Part shown: piece after piece, positions 7,177 to 14,762 of the stretch
How the letters are laid out: each line of letters opens with the position of its first letter
Numbering within the stretch: the stretch's first letter is position 1
Virus record (IMG/VR): IMGVR_UViG_3300025687_000127
Span: 1-38,478 of that record
From: a virus
Length of the DNA stretch: 38,478 nucleotides
Reading direction: 5' to 3' (one strand)
Made by a program: the position numbers and the translations under genes
Notes under the pieces: generated by a model
What the model saw: only the letters and a program-made list of their open reading frames with translations
What the model was told of the DNA's origin: nothing
Database searches by the model: none

Positions 7177-7742
7177 TAGAAAGGTGCTTCGTTATTTTCA
7201 GTATCTAAGATACTATTCATAATGTCATTCATGCGTTGAACATCTTCCTTACTAGGTTTGTTTTCTTTCTTACGCATATCTACTTTATGAACTTCAACCA
7301 TAGCATCTTTATCAGCCATCTCTTGTGTATAACCATCAGGTGCTATAGATGTAGCTTCTTCTTCTGATTGTACTGAACCTGACCATAGCTCTACGCCTAG
7401 ACCAAATCGCATACATGCACGTTTAAATGCATCTGATTCAGCATCTTTAAGGTTAGTACCATCATTGAACTTAGCATTGCCTAGCTTGAATGTATCAACG
7501 TCACCGAAGCCATCAAAGCTACCCATGCCTTCAATAGTTATAGTACCTTTAGCACCTACTATTCTTTTCTCACCGTTATGTGTACCATATACAGGTTCAC
7601 ATTGCCATGAGTATTTCACACCACTATCACGTAATCTTTCTACATAATGTGCGTGTGGAACATAATCACCAAACTTACCAGCTGGTGCTTTTCTTACTAA
7701 CTCCTGTGGAAAAGGGGATAGTAAGTCAACGTTATTTTCCAT
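7176..7742 (-). CDS. Rad52/Rad22-like single-strand annealing protein
   Basis: 188 residues. The conserved Rad52 core is visible: YVERLRDSGVKYSWQCEPVY (33-52), RIVGAKGTITIEGMG (60-74), then LKDAESDAFKRACMRFGLG (98-116) followed by VELW. The family promotes annealing of complementary single strands and phage-encoded members drive recombination-dependent replication. The C-terminal part is a disordered acidic linker ending EAPF, reminiscent of SSB-type tails. Preceded by AAAGGAAG and hairpin H1. Confidence 0.85.
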   Translation of the reverse strand: MENNVDLLSPFPQELVRKAPAGKFGDYVPHAHYVERLRDSGVKYSWQCEPVYGTHNGEKRIVGAKGTITIEGMGSFDGFGDVDTFKLGNAKFNDGTNLKDAESDAFKRACMRFGLGVELWSGSVQSEEEATSIAPDGYTQEMADKDAMVEVHKVDMRKKENKPSKEDVQRMNDIMNSILDTENNEAPF

Positions 7743-7759
7743 AACATACTTCCTTTCTG

Positions 7760-7802
7760 TTTCTTTCTGTCTGACTTCACATGTGAGGAAGACAGAAAGA
7801 AA
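7760..7802 (-). ncRNA. Intercistronic hairpin H1 of the 17-nt-core family
   Basis: Perfect 13-bp stem (7760-7772 with 7790-7802) enclosing 17 nt; gene-sense core TCCTCACATGTGAAGTC. It begins 2 bases after the stop of the 57-aa gene and ends just before the ribosome binding site of the Rad52-like gene. No T-run follows, so it is not a classical terminator. Confidence 0.75.
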
Positions 7803-7804
7803 TA

Positions 7805-7978
7805 CTATTCTTCTTCTTCTAAGTCTAATAAGACTCGTAAGTTATGCACACCACGTTCTAGTGGTACTAACTTAACTTCGCCTTGGTTATTTGTTAGTAT
7901 AAAGAATGGCTTGTCACCAAGTCCACTGTATTCTATACCTGTCAATTTCCATTTAGACTTGACATTTATGTTAGTCAT
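7805..7978 (-). CDS. Small unknown protein (57 aa) with acidic tail
   Basis: ATG at 7978, TAG at 7805-7807. β-rich, polar sequence (WKLTGIEYSGLGDKPFFILT) ending in a run of four Glu. Lies 13 bases after the phosphoesterase stop and directly before hairpin H1. The pre-start sequence is only weakly Shine-Dalgarno-like. No family recognised; the frame fills an otherwise empty gap with typical codon use. Confidence 0.6.
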   Translation of the reverse strand: MTNINVKSKWKLTGIEYSGLGDKPFFILTNNQGEVKLVPLERGVHNLRVLLDLEEEE

Positions 7979-7991
7979 ATGTTTATTATAC

Positions 7992-9056
7992 CTATACTTT
8001 ATCTAGTTTTACAAGGTATTCAGCTGTAACTCCATGATTAGGTTTAGCAAATAGTAACCATTGACATGGTTTACCCATGCTTGCTAATTGTTCTAATGCA
8101 TAGGTGTTATAGCTTTCTGTACTTCCATTTACCCATAAGCGTATGTCATTAACGTACATAGTTGTAGGTGTATGAAAGTGTCCTGCAATAGCGTAATCAA
8201 AGTCAGGCATTAAACCTGCTGATGCTAATGCTTTCCAACCTAATAGTTTTTTACCAAATCCATACCATGGAAAACCACCATGTCCTCTAATATTATCACC
8301 ATGCCATACAAAGAACTTACATCCTTTACCAAGGTCAGCAATATCAAACCAATGATTGTCACCCTTAGAATCAGGAATAGTAAATGATATTCTTTTATCT
8401 TTTTCATATACCATATCCATTATTTTGCCTAGCATTCTGTCTGCATTAGAGTCTGGATGGTAGTCTTTTCTTGCACGTCCACCTAATGAACCGTGATTAC
8501 CTATCACCCAATGTACATCTACTTCGTCAAAGTTTGCTAGTAATATGTCAAAGAACTGTGTCAATATTCTAGGTCCATCAATAGTAACTTGGTTATACAA
8601 TGACGCATCTATAAGATGTGTTTGACCTGGGAATATAAGTTCGCCTTCTACAATATCACCAGCAGCTAGGACTACACATTTGTTAACTGGATGTGCATTA
8701 CGTTGAATGTTTGTCAATTCAACTATCTTATTTGCATATGCAATTACACGTTGTTCAGCTACTTCTGTGTTATAATCTGGTGTTATCTTTGCTAATTGAA
8801 CATCAGATAATACAGCTACTGCTACTTCGCCATTCTTATTTGGTTTGTGTAACGAAGGCTTAGGTATTGTAGGTTTATCCCACGTCCTAAGGTTTGTAGC
8901 AACAGCGTCATAAACTGCATCTATCATATCAGCTTTTTTATTTTTAGCTTTCTCTAATGATTTAAGAAGTTTAAGATTATCTGCTTTGAGTTCTTGAATC
9001 TTAATAGACTCAGCCTCAGCTAATAACTTTTCTATTTCGTTATTATTCTTGGGCAT
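7992..9056 (-). CDS. Calcineurin-like metallophosphoesterase (SbcD/Mre11-type nuclease candidate)
   Basis: 354 residues with the five metallophosphatase motifs in order: SDVQ (84-87, where the usual His is Gln), GDIVE (133-137), GNHG (186-189), WHGD (251-254) and GHFH (292-295). These bind a two-metal centre that hydrolyses phosphodiesters. Related phage proteins sit next to recombinases and are taken as DNA exonucleases. Residues 1-60 form a helical coiled coil. No SbcC-type ATPase partner gene is present. The start lies within the end of the small HTH gene upstream (14-base overlap). Confidence 0.8.
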   Translation of the reverse strand: MPKNNNEIEKLLAEAESIKIQELKADNLKLLKSLEKAKNKKADMIDAVYDAVATNLRTWDKPTIPKPSLHKPNKNGEVAVAVLSDVQLAKITPDYNTEVAEQRVIAYANKIVELTNIQRNAHPVNKCVVLAAGDIVEGELIFPGQTHLIDASLYNQVTIDGPRILTQFFDILLANFDEVDVHWVIGNHGSLGGRARKDYHPDSNADRMLGKIMDMVYEKDKRISFTIPDSKGDNHWFDIADLGKGCKFFVWHGDNIRGHGGFPWYGFGKKLLGWKALASAGLMPDFDYAIAGHFHTPTTMYVNDIRLWVNGSTESYNTYALEQLASMGKPCQWLLFAKPNHGVTAEYLVKLDKV

Positions 9057-9291
9057 TATCTACTAAGTTTTGAAAGTGATTACGTACTGCACTCTCACTT
9101 ATTTTGATACCATAATGTTCTTTAAGCAATCTGCTTACAACAAATGGTTTAATGGGTCTACCAGCTAGAACTCTTGACTCTATACCATCCCAAAAAGGTT
9201 TAGCTTCGTCAGTTATTCTTTCTGATATACGATTAACTTTTCCTGTTTCTGCTTCAGTCAACAGTTGTTCTATATCTATCATAGGTTTCAT
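9043..9291 (-). CDS. Small HTH protein paired with the phosphoesterase
   Basis: 82 residues; the C-terminal half GRPIKPFVVSRLLKEHYGI followed by ISESAVRNHFQNL is a helix-turn-helix with a clear recognition helix (SAVRNHF). This HTH plus phosphoesterase gene pair is a common phage arrangement and the HTH may target the nuclease to DNA or regulate the operon. Overlaps the downstream gene by 14 bases. The start (9291) has no strong ribosome binding site; Met4 is an alternative. Confidence 0.7.
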   Translation of the reverse strand: MKPMIDIEQLLTEAETGKVNRISERITDEAKPFWDGIESRVLAGRPIKPFVVSRLLKEHYGIKISESAVRNHFQNLVDNAQE

Positions 9292-9585
9292 TATAATGTC
9301 GTTTATTATTTATACAAGTATCTAATCGTACAGTCTGAATAACAAGGTTGTACTTACTGCTGTTACAGTTCTATAGCACGGTGCAGAATTAGTATGTGAT
9401 TAAGTTTCGTAACCTCGTGTATGATTGAGTACGCAAGTTATCCTACATAATTACAGTGTTTCTTTTATCACGTCCATAGCGTTCTAGCTATCTTATAGAT
9501 AGTAGTTATACCCTAAGACAGACTGTATCCATAGATTTTTATTTGTATTACATGATTATCCTTCATTATATTCCTCCATAGCTCC
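9292..9585. other. Gene-poor leader between structured region and HTH gene
   Basis: About 290 bases with no convincing long frame. It contains small inverted repeats (CTATC/GATAG at about 9487-9501) and the 17-codon frame at 9513-9566 (listed separately). No tRNA fold was found by eye on either strand. It forms the long 5' leader of the HTH/phosphoesterase unit if transcription continues from the right. Confidence 0.4.
9513..9566 (-). CDS. Possible 17-residue leader peptide
   Basis: A strong Shine-Dalgarno (GGAGGAAT) stands 3-5 bases before an ATG at 9566, followed by an 18-codon frame ending TAG. A site this good in a gene-poor region, immediately downstream (leftward sense) of the GC-rich structured region, suggests translation of a short leader or a remnant start. 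Too short to judge by composition. Confidence 0.25.
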   Translation of the reverse strand: MKDNHVIQIKIYGYSLS

Positions 9586-9819
9586 GTTCCCTTGCTCCTC
9601 AGCGTTTCGCACCTGCGAAAGGTGCTGTACGCTTCGTCGCTGGGAACTACGCTATTCCGTCATGGTATGTGTAGCAGTGTTCACTATGGGTTGATTGTTG
9701 ACATTCAGAGGTTATCACCTGTTGCAGGTTCTCCCTGCACTCTATTCTGCTACTGAGTACAGCTTTAATTAGTGGAAAGGAACACTAACACACTTGCGTG
9801 TTAACTGTATTCCATACCA
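9586..9819 (-). ncRNA. Candidate structured RNA
   Basis: GC-rich island in an AT-rich genome with nested complementary segments. First domain: GTTCCC (9586-9591) with GGGAAC (9642-9647), AGCGT (9601-9605) with ACGCT (9629-9633), GCACC (9609-9613) with GGTGC (9621-9625). Second domain: TGGTATG (9663-9669) with CATACCA (9813-9819), GTAGCAG (9671-9677) with CTGCTAC (9747-9753), TGCAGG (9723-9728) with CCTGCA (9734-9739), TAACAC (9786-9791) with GTGTTA (9798-9803). The outer stem touches the stop codon of the VWA gene at 9820. Strand is assigned from surrounding transcription. No known RNA class is recognised. Confidence 0.55.
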
Positions 9820-11238
9820 CTATAGCACTTGATTTAATTTAAGTGCATGTTCCTTTACTTCCTCTATATCTTTGAGGTTAATAATTCTGTTAGCTGTACA
9901 TATGTTGTAACAATCTTTCAACAAGTTAAAACCTGCTGCGTCACCATAGTTACTACCAAATACTTTCATATCTGATACCCATATTCTACGTTCAGGCATT
10001 GATGCTAACCATTGCAGTGCAGGACCATCAATAACATTGCCTCTACCTACATAGTCAGATATATATTTATCATTAACACGCATACCATTCTTTGCAATGA
10101 TATGTAAATCACCTGTGTTATGACTACCGTTATACATTGCTATGTTAACTGCAGGTAATAACTGCATAATTTCTAGTATGTCATTACCATTAAAGTTCAT
10201 AGAACCTGATGCATCTATAAGTATTGTGCCACCTTTAACACGTTGTTTTTGTTTAAAGATTTTCTTATCAATACAATACCTACTAATGTACTTAGGATTG
10301 TAACCATAATCAGATGGACGATATGACCTACCATTGTTTAATCTACCTTGTAGGTTTACAGACATAGCTGGTGTATGTATAGTCATCTCACCCCAGCGAC
10401 CAATACCACGTCCACTAGAATATTCCATATCTTCTACAAGTTGTTTACGCATACGTTTTTCTAAGTCATCAACAGTAGGACCTAATGTTTCACCATCAGA
10501 TTCATTACTACCTTCAGTGCTTTCACCTTCGCCTTGACCATTACCTGTTTGTTGTTGTGGTTTAACATCTTCAGGTTTAGGTTTATCTATAAATTCATTA
10601 AGAATAAAAGATAATTGTTCTGCTAACTTTTGTGTTTTACGATAGCTTGGAAACTGATTATATTTATGTGTAATCATTCTACGTATAAATCCTAACGCAG
10701 TATTCTTTGCAAACTTTAATTCAGCTTGTCGCAATACTGATATATCAGGACTAGATATACAACTATTTAATACATTTAATACATATTCAAATGGTTCAGT
10801 ATAGTCTTTACGTTTATCAAAAGCAGCTGAAGATATTACATATAATATTACATCAGCTATTGATGCATGAAACATCATATCTGTTACATGTAGTTTTATT
10901 TTATCTTCACATTCTATAAAATTATCCATAGCTAAATTAGCTTTACCTAATCTGTAATTAATACGTACTTCTTCTAACGCTTCTATAGCATCTGACCTTG
11001 TACCACGCATTAGTTTACCCATAGTTTTAGGTGACCATTTAGCATGACCTAGTTCGTGTCTACGTATCATTCTACTGTGATTGACACCACATCTTTCACA
11101 TTCCCTATCCATAGGAACATACATTTGTTTGTTTAAGTTATCTGTTCTAGGTACAGGGTTTGCATCTGTAGGTTCTAGTACATGCCATTCATCCCCAGTT
11201 ACAATCTGGGGATATGGATATGCTTTAGGTTTAGTCAT
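9820..11238 (-). CDS. VWA-domain protein (CobT-like partner of MoxR ATPase) with HExxH motif
   Basis: 472 residues. N-terminal CERCGVNH (47-54) and RRHELGHAKW (59-68), a zincin-type HExxH, precede a helical region. A disordered acidic Gln/Glu/Ser stretch spans about 225-250. The C-terminal von Willebrand A domain has the MIDAS motif LIDASGSMN (340-348, D342, S344, S346). VWA proteins act with MoxR AAA ATPases as metal-dependent substrate adaptors in CobS/CobT-like or RavA/ViaA-like machines. The gene starts 8 bases inside the end of the AAA gene, confirming a pair. Whether HELGH is a true peptidase site is unknown. Confidence 0.8.
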   Translation of the reverse strand: MTKPKAYPYPQIVTGDEWHVLEPTDANPVPRTDNLNKQMYVPMDRECERCGVNHSRMIRRHELGHAKWSPKTMGKLMRGTRSDAIEALEEVRINYRLGKANLAMDNFIECEDKIKLHVTDMMFHASIADVILYVISSAAFDKRKDYTEPFEYVLNVLNSCISSPDISVLRQAELKFAKNTALGFIRRMITHKYNQFPSYRKTQKLAEQLSFILNEFIDKPKPEDVKPQQQTGNGQGEGESTEGSNESDGETLGPTVDDLEKRMRKQLVEDMEYSSGRGIGRWGEMTIHTPAMSVNLQGRLNNGRSYRPSDYGYNPKYISRYCIDKKIFKQKQRVKGGTILIDASGSMNFNGNDILEIMQLLPAVNIAMYNGSHNTGDLHIIAKNGMRVNDKYISDYVGRGNVIDGPALQWLASMPERRIWVSDMKVFGSNYGDAAGFNLLKDCYNICTANRIINLKDIEEVKEHALKLNQVL

Positions 11239-11950
11239 TAGCTTTACTTAATGTAATAGCGTCTACTAATTCTTCAGACTTGTAACCGAATACTAATCTA
11301 CCTGCAGCTTGTGCTGAAAAACCTTTGTCTTGTAAGTCAAAGAATTCTTTCCAAGCACGTACAGATATACGTTCTTCAGGGTCATCAATCATAGTTGTAT
11401 CATTGATAACGCTGTGCCATTCATCTGGGAATTGTGCCATAGCTTTTGGATGTATCTTATCGACATGTATTTTTACAGGAAATCTATCCTTTAACGCAAG
11501 TGGCAATGATTCAGGTGGACTGTTAGTTGTAGCTACAACTTGAAAGCCTTCAGCTGGTCTAACAGTTTCTTTTGTGTCATTGTTTAATGTCAACATTGCT
11601 ATGTCTTGGTCATCCAATATAGCGTGTAAGAAAGTCATAGCATCTGGTGAAGCGTGGTCTATCTCATTGATAACCAATCTACCACCATTACGCCATGCTT
11701 GTATTGCAATACCATCGTGCCATTCAAAGCTACCATCTTTGCTAGGTTTGTAAAAACCTTCTAAGTTAGCAGAAGCTGTGTCTTCTGTCATGGTTATCTG
11801 GTATACGTTAGGGTTGCCATTCATATCTAATGGCGTGCTTTGTGCTACTGCACTGTATGTTTTACCTGTACCTGGTGGACCGTATAGCAATACACGTCTT
11901 GACTTACCTAGTACAGATGATACTAATTTCCAACAATCATTTTCTGACAT
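11231..11950 (-). CDS. MoxR/CobS-type AAA+ ATPase
   Basis: 239 residues. Walker A GPPGTGKT (24-31), Walker B-type LVINEIDHA (92-100, E96, D98) and sensor-1-like VATTNSPPESLP mark an AAA+ ATPase of the MoxR clade, slightly shorter than usual. Such ATPases remodel or insert metals into partner complexes with a VWA protein; the downstream overlapping gene encodes exactly that. CobS-like genes are recurrent in marine phages but their phage role is unsettled. Preceded by AGGAAGGTAA close to the ATG. Confidence 0.85.
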   Translation of the reverse strand: MSENDCWKLVSSVLGKSRRVLLYGPPGTGKTYSAVAQSTPLDMNGNPNVYQITMTEDTASANLEGFYKPSKDGSFEWHDGIAIQAWRNGGRLVINEIDHASPDAMTFLHAILDDQDIAMLTLNNDTKETVRPAEGFQVVATTNSPPESLPLALKDRFPVKIHVDKIHPKAMAQFPDEWHSVINDTTMIDDPEERISVRAWKEFFDLQDKGFSAQAAGRLVFGYKSEELVDAITLSKAND

Positions 11951-11961
11951 TGTTTACCTTC

Positions 11962-12267
11962 CTATTCTTCTTCGTTATTTGTAGTAACAAAACGACAATA
12001 AATATCTATGTTGTTACTGTTTATATTTTTTCTTTGTTGTATCTCAAACTTACCTTTATCGGCAAGATGAGATATATTACGCTGAGTCATAGACTCAATG
12101 TTTTGTTTAACACCACTAATCCATTTGCTTCGCTCAGCAATTCTGAACCATGTGTTAGGTGAAGATAACAACACTTTAACTACATCATTAGATAATAATG
12201 TAGGTTGTTTACCTTTCCTATTCTCATATGGTTCAGGTGGATTAGCTTGGTATATACCTTCAGGCAT
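11962..12267 (-). CDS. Unknown protein (101 aa), possible DNA-binding
   Basis: I place the start at ATG 12267 (MPEGIYQ) after AAGGAAGG rather than the upstream GTG at 12276; this leaves an 8-base overlap with the upstream gene. The sequence is basic in the middle (TWFRIAERSKWISGVKQNIE) with a helix-turn-helix look (TQRNISHLADKGKFEIQ). The C-terminus is acidic (NNEEE). The family is not recognised. Confidence 0.65.
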   Translation of the reverse strand: MPEGIYQANPPEPYENRKGKQPTLLSNDVVKVLLSSPNTWFRIAERSKWISGVKQNIESMTQRNISHLADKGKFEIQQRKNINSNNIDIYCRFVTTNNEEE

Positions 12268-12715
12268 TCTTATCACCTTCCTTTAAGTAATCTTCTACCT
12301 CATCAGATATATTTGTAATTTCTTGATTTAAATTACGCATCGTCATATCTTTTAATTTATCTACATCAGCTCTTAAAGTACATTGAATTGATGTAGGTTC
12401 TACTAACAACCATGATTTAAATACACCAAGGTCTTCAGCATGTTGTCTTATTTCTTCTATCTCATCTAAAGTAAATGTATCTTTATTTTTTATTACTCTA
12501 TCGTCCATAAATTGTGTCATAGTTTCTGCACGACAAATAGTAATTATTTTCATAGCTTCTTCAATAGCATGAGTATTAGATGTTGCACTTACATTAACAC
12601 ACCATACATCTGGTTTATCAAATGATGGTTTGTCACCGTGACTATCGATATTATAATAAGCAACTTGTACTTGATATTCTTTTGTAGGTATTGGGTCAAC
12701 TTCAATGTAATTCAT
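12260..12715 (-). CDS. Unknown protein (151 aa)
   Basis: Starts in a 4-base ATGA overlap with the gene upstream, a strong coupling signal. The N-terminal half looks β-rich (YQVQVAYYNIDSHGD, DVWCVNVSATSN), the C-terminal half helical and acidic. No motif or family recognised. Confidence 0.7.
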   Translation of the reverse strand: MNYIEVDPIPTKEYQVQVAYYNIDSHGDKPSFDKPDVWCVNVSATSNTHAIEEAMKIITICRAETMTQFMDDRVIKNKDTFTLDEIEEIRQHAEDLGVFKSWLLVEPTSIQCTLRADVDKLKDMTMRNLNQEITNISDEVEDYLKEGDKNA

Positions 12716-12918
12716 TCTTGTTCACCTGCTACATTAGAATTGTATGCTTTATTTATTTGGTATTGAACAGCTTCTTCAAGCATTGCACACCAACCTTTTA
12801 TTCTTTCGTCAAGTCCTGAGTAGTTATTAGCTGCGTTATGTAAATCGTTTAACGTCCACAATATAATTGAACGCAATTGTTTATAACTTAAACTATCTAA
12901 CTTGTCTAATGTTTCCAT
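12712..12918 (-). CDS. Small helical unknown protein (68 aa)
   Basis: The longest frame begins at 12978, but that would translate through hairpin H2. ATG 12918 directly follows AAAGGAAATGT, the same ribosome-binding layout as the starts at 14699 and 15918, so I chose it. The product is helical (KQLRSIILWTLNDLHNAANN), with no family recognised. Confidence 0.7.
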   Translation of the reverse strand: METLDKLDSLSYKQLRSIILWTLNDLHNAANNYSGLDERIKGWCAMLEEAVQYQINKAYNSNVAGEQE

Positions 12919-12925
12919 ACATTTC

Positions 12926-12968
12926 CTTTCTTTGTCTGGATTGCAAAAGAGAAGACAGACAAAGAAAG
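12926..12968 (-). ncRNA. Intercistronic hairpin H2 of the 17-nt-core family (divergent core)
   Basis: Perfect 13-bp stem, CTTTCTTTGTCTG (12926-12938) with its complement at 12956-12968, enclosing exactly 17 nt. Gene-sense core TCTTCTCTTTTGCAATC keeps only the family's invariant positions. The 3' foot runs into the Shine-Dalgarno of the 68-aa gene. Confidence 0.65.
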
Positions 12969-13015
12969 ATATGAACATTGGGCATGCGATAATTCTTTAT
13001 CTGTCTATCTCTTAT

Positions 13016-13079
13016 AGCTATCTACTTTCAGTCGTGTAGCGATAGGGTATGAGAACTACACTCTTACTTATAGATAGCT
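13016..13079 (-). ncRNA. Nested inverted repeat, candidate RNA domain
   Basis: AGCTATCTA (13016-13024) pairs perfectly with TAGATAGCT (13071-13079), and inside it GTGTAG (13034-13039) pairs with CTACAC (13056-13061). A milder CTATC/GATAG repeat occurs in the other long leader near 9487-9501. Function unknown; strand follows local transcription. Confidence 0.45.
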
Positions 13080-13174
13080 TGTAACACACAGAGAGTTGGT
13101 ATCATCTTGGCTAAGTGCCTCAAAGGTTTTGTATTGTACTCTCAAATTTCAAACCTTATACCTTTATGTGCTAC

Positions 13175-13233
13175 AAGCTACCTACATTTTGGTCTAATGG
13201 CTTGCAAAGGGGTACAAGCAATGTAAGTAGCTT
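13175..13233 (-). ncRNA. Long intercistronic hairpin
   Basis: AAGCTAC-C-TACATT (13175-13188) pairs with AATGTA-A-GTAGCTT (13220-13233): 13 pairs with a single mismatch, capped by GCTTG (13200-13204) with CAAGC (13215-13219). It starts 12 bases after the stop of the Api92-like gene. No U-tract is seen on the leftward sense, so it may stabilise the 3' end or regulate the next gene. Confidence 0.6.
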
Positions 13234-13245
13234 TTGCGTTATCAA

Positions 13246-13872
13246 TTACAGTGGTTCTGCATTGAAACTTTCTTTAGTTTTCTTGTTTAATATTTCTTTA
13301 TTAATATCTAATACTTTTCTATGGTCACGATAAACATCTAGTGTTTCTTCTGGTGTCCAAGGATACTCAGTAGTAACTGTATCATCTTCAAACTCGTGAC
13401 GAACAGTATTAATTATTGTCAAGTTATATTTATTAGCTATGTCATTAAGTAACATAAATGGTTCTCCCCAAGCAGATTGAAATGTAAATACAAGTTCTCT
13501 TGTACCTTGGGATGTTGTGTCTGATAATAACTCAGTGTCACAATCTCCCCATTTAGTTCCCCAAAATCTATATTGCCAATCAATAGGTGCATATACACCA
13601 TACTTAGCAATGAGTTCGTTCTTAGTTACATCAAGCAATGGTCTTAATCCATCTGCATCGTCATACCATGCGTCACATTTAACACCATCTATCTCACGAC
13701 TACCTTGATGTAATTCTTTCATCTCTGTAGGTAAAGGAAAACAATCAGTTAAATTAAATATAACTTCTGGTTCTCCGTCAACAGTAACTTTGTTTGTAAT
13801 AGTATCCATAAAATCATTAACATCTTTTACAGAACCACTGATTTCTATTGTATTGTCTGTCCAATTAGGCAT
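13246..13872 (-). CDS. Api92/YubB-like ferredoxin-fold protein
   Basis: 208 residues. The opening MPNWTDNTIEISGSVKDV, the central WQYRFWGTKWGDCD and later FTFQSAWGEPFMLL match the DUF1281/Api92-like pattern (N-terminal MPNW.N.v.i.G, WGTKWd, tAW.pP). These proteins have a ferredoxin-like α/β fold and occur on phages and plasmids; biochemical function is unknown. Excellent start context GAGGAGGAATAATG formed by the upstream gene's terminal Glu codons. Confidence 0.8.
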   Translation of the reverse strand: MPNWTDNTIEISGSVKDVNDFMDTITNKVTVDGEPEVIFNLTDCFPLPTEMKELHQGSREIDGVKCDAWYDDADGLRPLLDVTKNELIAKYGVYAPIDWQYRFWGTKWGDCDTELLSDTTSQGTRELVFTFQSAWGEPFMLLNDIANKYNLTIINTVRHEFEDDTVTTEYPWTPEETLDVYRDHRKVLDINKEILNKKTKESFNAEPL

Positions 13873-14063
13873 TATTCCTCCTCATCTTTTATCGTATACA
13901 TATCTATTGACCATTCAATATCTTTAGATACATTCATTAATTCAAATTCAGCTCTACCAACTGCGTCTTTTAATGATGTATCTGTTGGAAAATAAAATGT
14001 AATACTTAGGTCATTAGTTTTTCTTTTATTATCTATATCTTTATATACATAAATGTCATCCAT
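13872..14063 (-). CDS. Small unknown protein (63 aa)
   Basis: The start is set at ATG 14063, which overlaps the upstream stop (TAATG) and follows GAGGAGGAA; a longer frame from 14096 lacks such a site. The sequence shows a β-like segment (LSITFYFPTDTS) and a C-terminal acidic EEE that supplies the next gene's ribosome binding site. Family not recognised. Confidence 0.7.
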   Translation of the reverse strand: MDDIYVYKDIDNKRKTNDLSITFYFPTDTSLKDAVGRAEFELMNVSKDIEWSIDMYTIKDEEE

Positions 14064-14410
14064 TATTCCTCCTCTAAACCTAGATGTGTTTTCCATTCTT
14101 CTTTAGTAACACCAGTCATTGCTATTTTTAAAGCATTAAATGTATCTAATAGTTCAACAAAGAAAACATCGTTCATTGTTTGTTCGCCTTTATCACTGGT
14201 ATGAAATGTAATGTCAAACAAATCTCCCCATGTGTGATGTATTGTAATTGTCATAAGTTTGTTATGATAATTAGGAAACTTAATCTGCAAACCACCTCTT
14301 GATTTATCGCTTTCCTTTATTTCAATTACCTCATCACATTTAGATAAGTCAAAGTTAACTTCTTCTGCATAAGCTTTGATAGCATCTGCACTGTCTGTAT
14401 ACATACGCAT
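14063..14410 (-). CDS. Unknown protein (115 aa)
   Basis: Follows a GAGGAGGAATA ribosome binding site. Contains ITIHHTWGDLFDITFHTSD, an aromatic and His-rich β segment, and ends LEEE. The ending and size resemble its neighbours, suggesting a small-gene cassette, but no family is recognised. Confidence 0.7.
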   Translation of the reverse strand: MRMYTDSADAIKAYAEEVNFDLSKCDEVIEIKESDKSRGGLQIKFPNYHNKLMTITIHHTWGDLFDITFHTSDKGEQTMNDVFFVELLDTFNALKIAMTGVTKEEWKTHLGLEEE

Positions 14411-14411
14411 A

Positions 14412-14699
14412 TTATTCCTCCTCTAATATTGTATTAATGTGTTCATTTATATCCATAGTAAATACTTTAGCTGCGTCACTAACATCATCTCTGTTCATAA
14501 CAAAGTCTGTAAAGTCGTCACGAATATCTTTAACAGATAATGTAGCAGCTACAAATTTAGCCATAAACTTACGGTCTTTATCACTTAGGTTCTCTACTAT
14601 TGTCATTTGTACAATACTTAACAACTTTATTTGTCGTCGCATATTGTCTAGTGTATCTACTATTTGTGATAGTACTTTTTCTGTAGTCTTTGTATCCAT
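14412..14699 (-). CDS. Helical unknown protein (95 aa)
   Basis: The frame is open from 14747, but the first 16 codons would lie in hairpin H3. ATG 14699 follows AAAGGAAATAT, so it is the likely start. The protein is all-helical (TLDNMRRQIKLLSIVQMTIV) with a C-terminal EEE that doubles as the downstream Shine-Dalgarno. Function unknown. Confidence 0.7.
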   Translation of the reverse strand: MDTKTTEKVLSQIVDTLDNMRRQIKLLSIVQMTIVENLSDKDRKFMAKFVAATLSVKDIRDDFTDFVMNRDDVSDAAKVFTMDINEHINTILEEE

Positions 14700-14712
14700 A
14701 TATTTCCTTTCA

Positions 14713-14753
14713 TATTGTGTGTCCGACTCCATAAGGCAGAAGGACACACAATA
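14713..14753 (-). ncRNA. Intercistronic hairpin H3 of the 17-nt-core family
   Basis: Perfect 12-bp stem TATTGTGTGTCC (14713-14724) with 14742-14753, enclosing 17 nt. Gene-sense core TTCTGCCTTATGGAGTC. It lies 9 bases after the stop of the 71-aa gene and just before AAAGGAAATAT-ATG of the next. Confidence 0.75.
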
Positions 14754-14762
14754 ATATATAAT

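Larger units (their letters stand above)
12969..13245. other. Gene-free intercistronic region with two structured parts
   Basis: About 280 bases between the stop of the Api92-like gene and hairpin H2. No credible frame. It contains the inverted repeats at 13016-13079 and 13175-13233 listed separately, so in the leftward transcript it would be a long folded leader. Confidence 0.5.

Noticed and set aside
9292-9585. tRNA gene in the long gap
   Set aside because: No acceptor/anticodon/T-arm combination or GGTTCRA-type T loop could be found by eye on either strand.
13115-13333. 72-codon plus-strand frame
   Set aside because: Overlaps the structured hairpin at 13175-13233 and the 3' end of the Api92-like gene, on the strand opposite to all local genes.
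14700-14747. Longer N-terminus for the gene ending at 14412
   Set aside because: Would translate through hairpin H3; ATG 14699 has an ideal AAAGGAAATAT site. The same reasoning moved the start of the 12712 gene to 12918.
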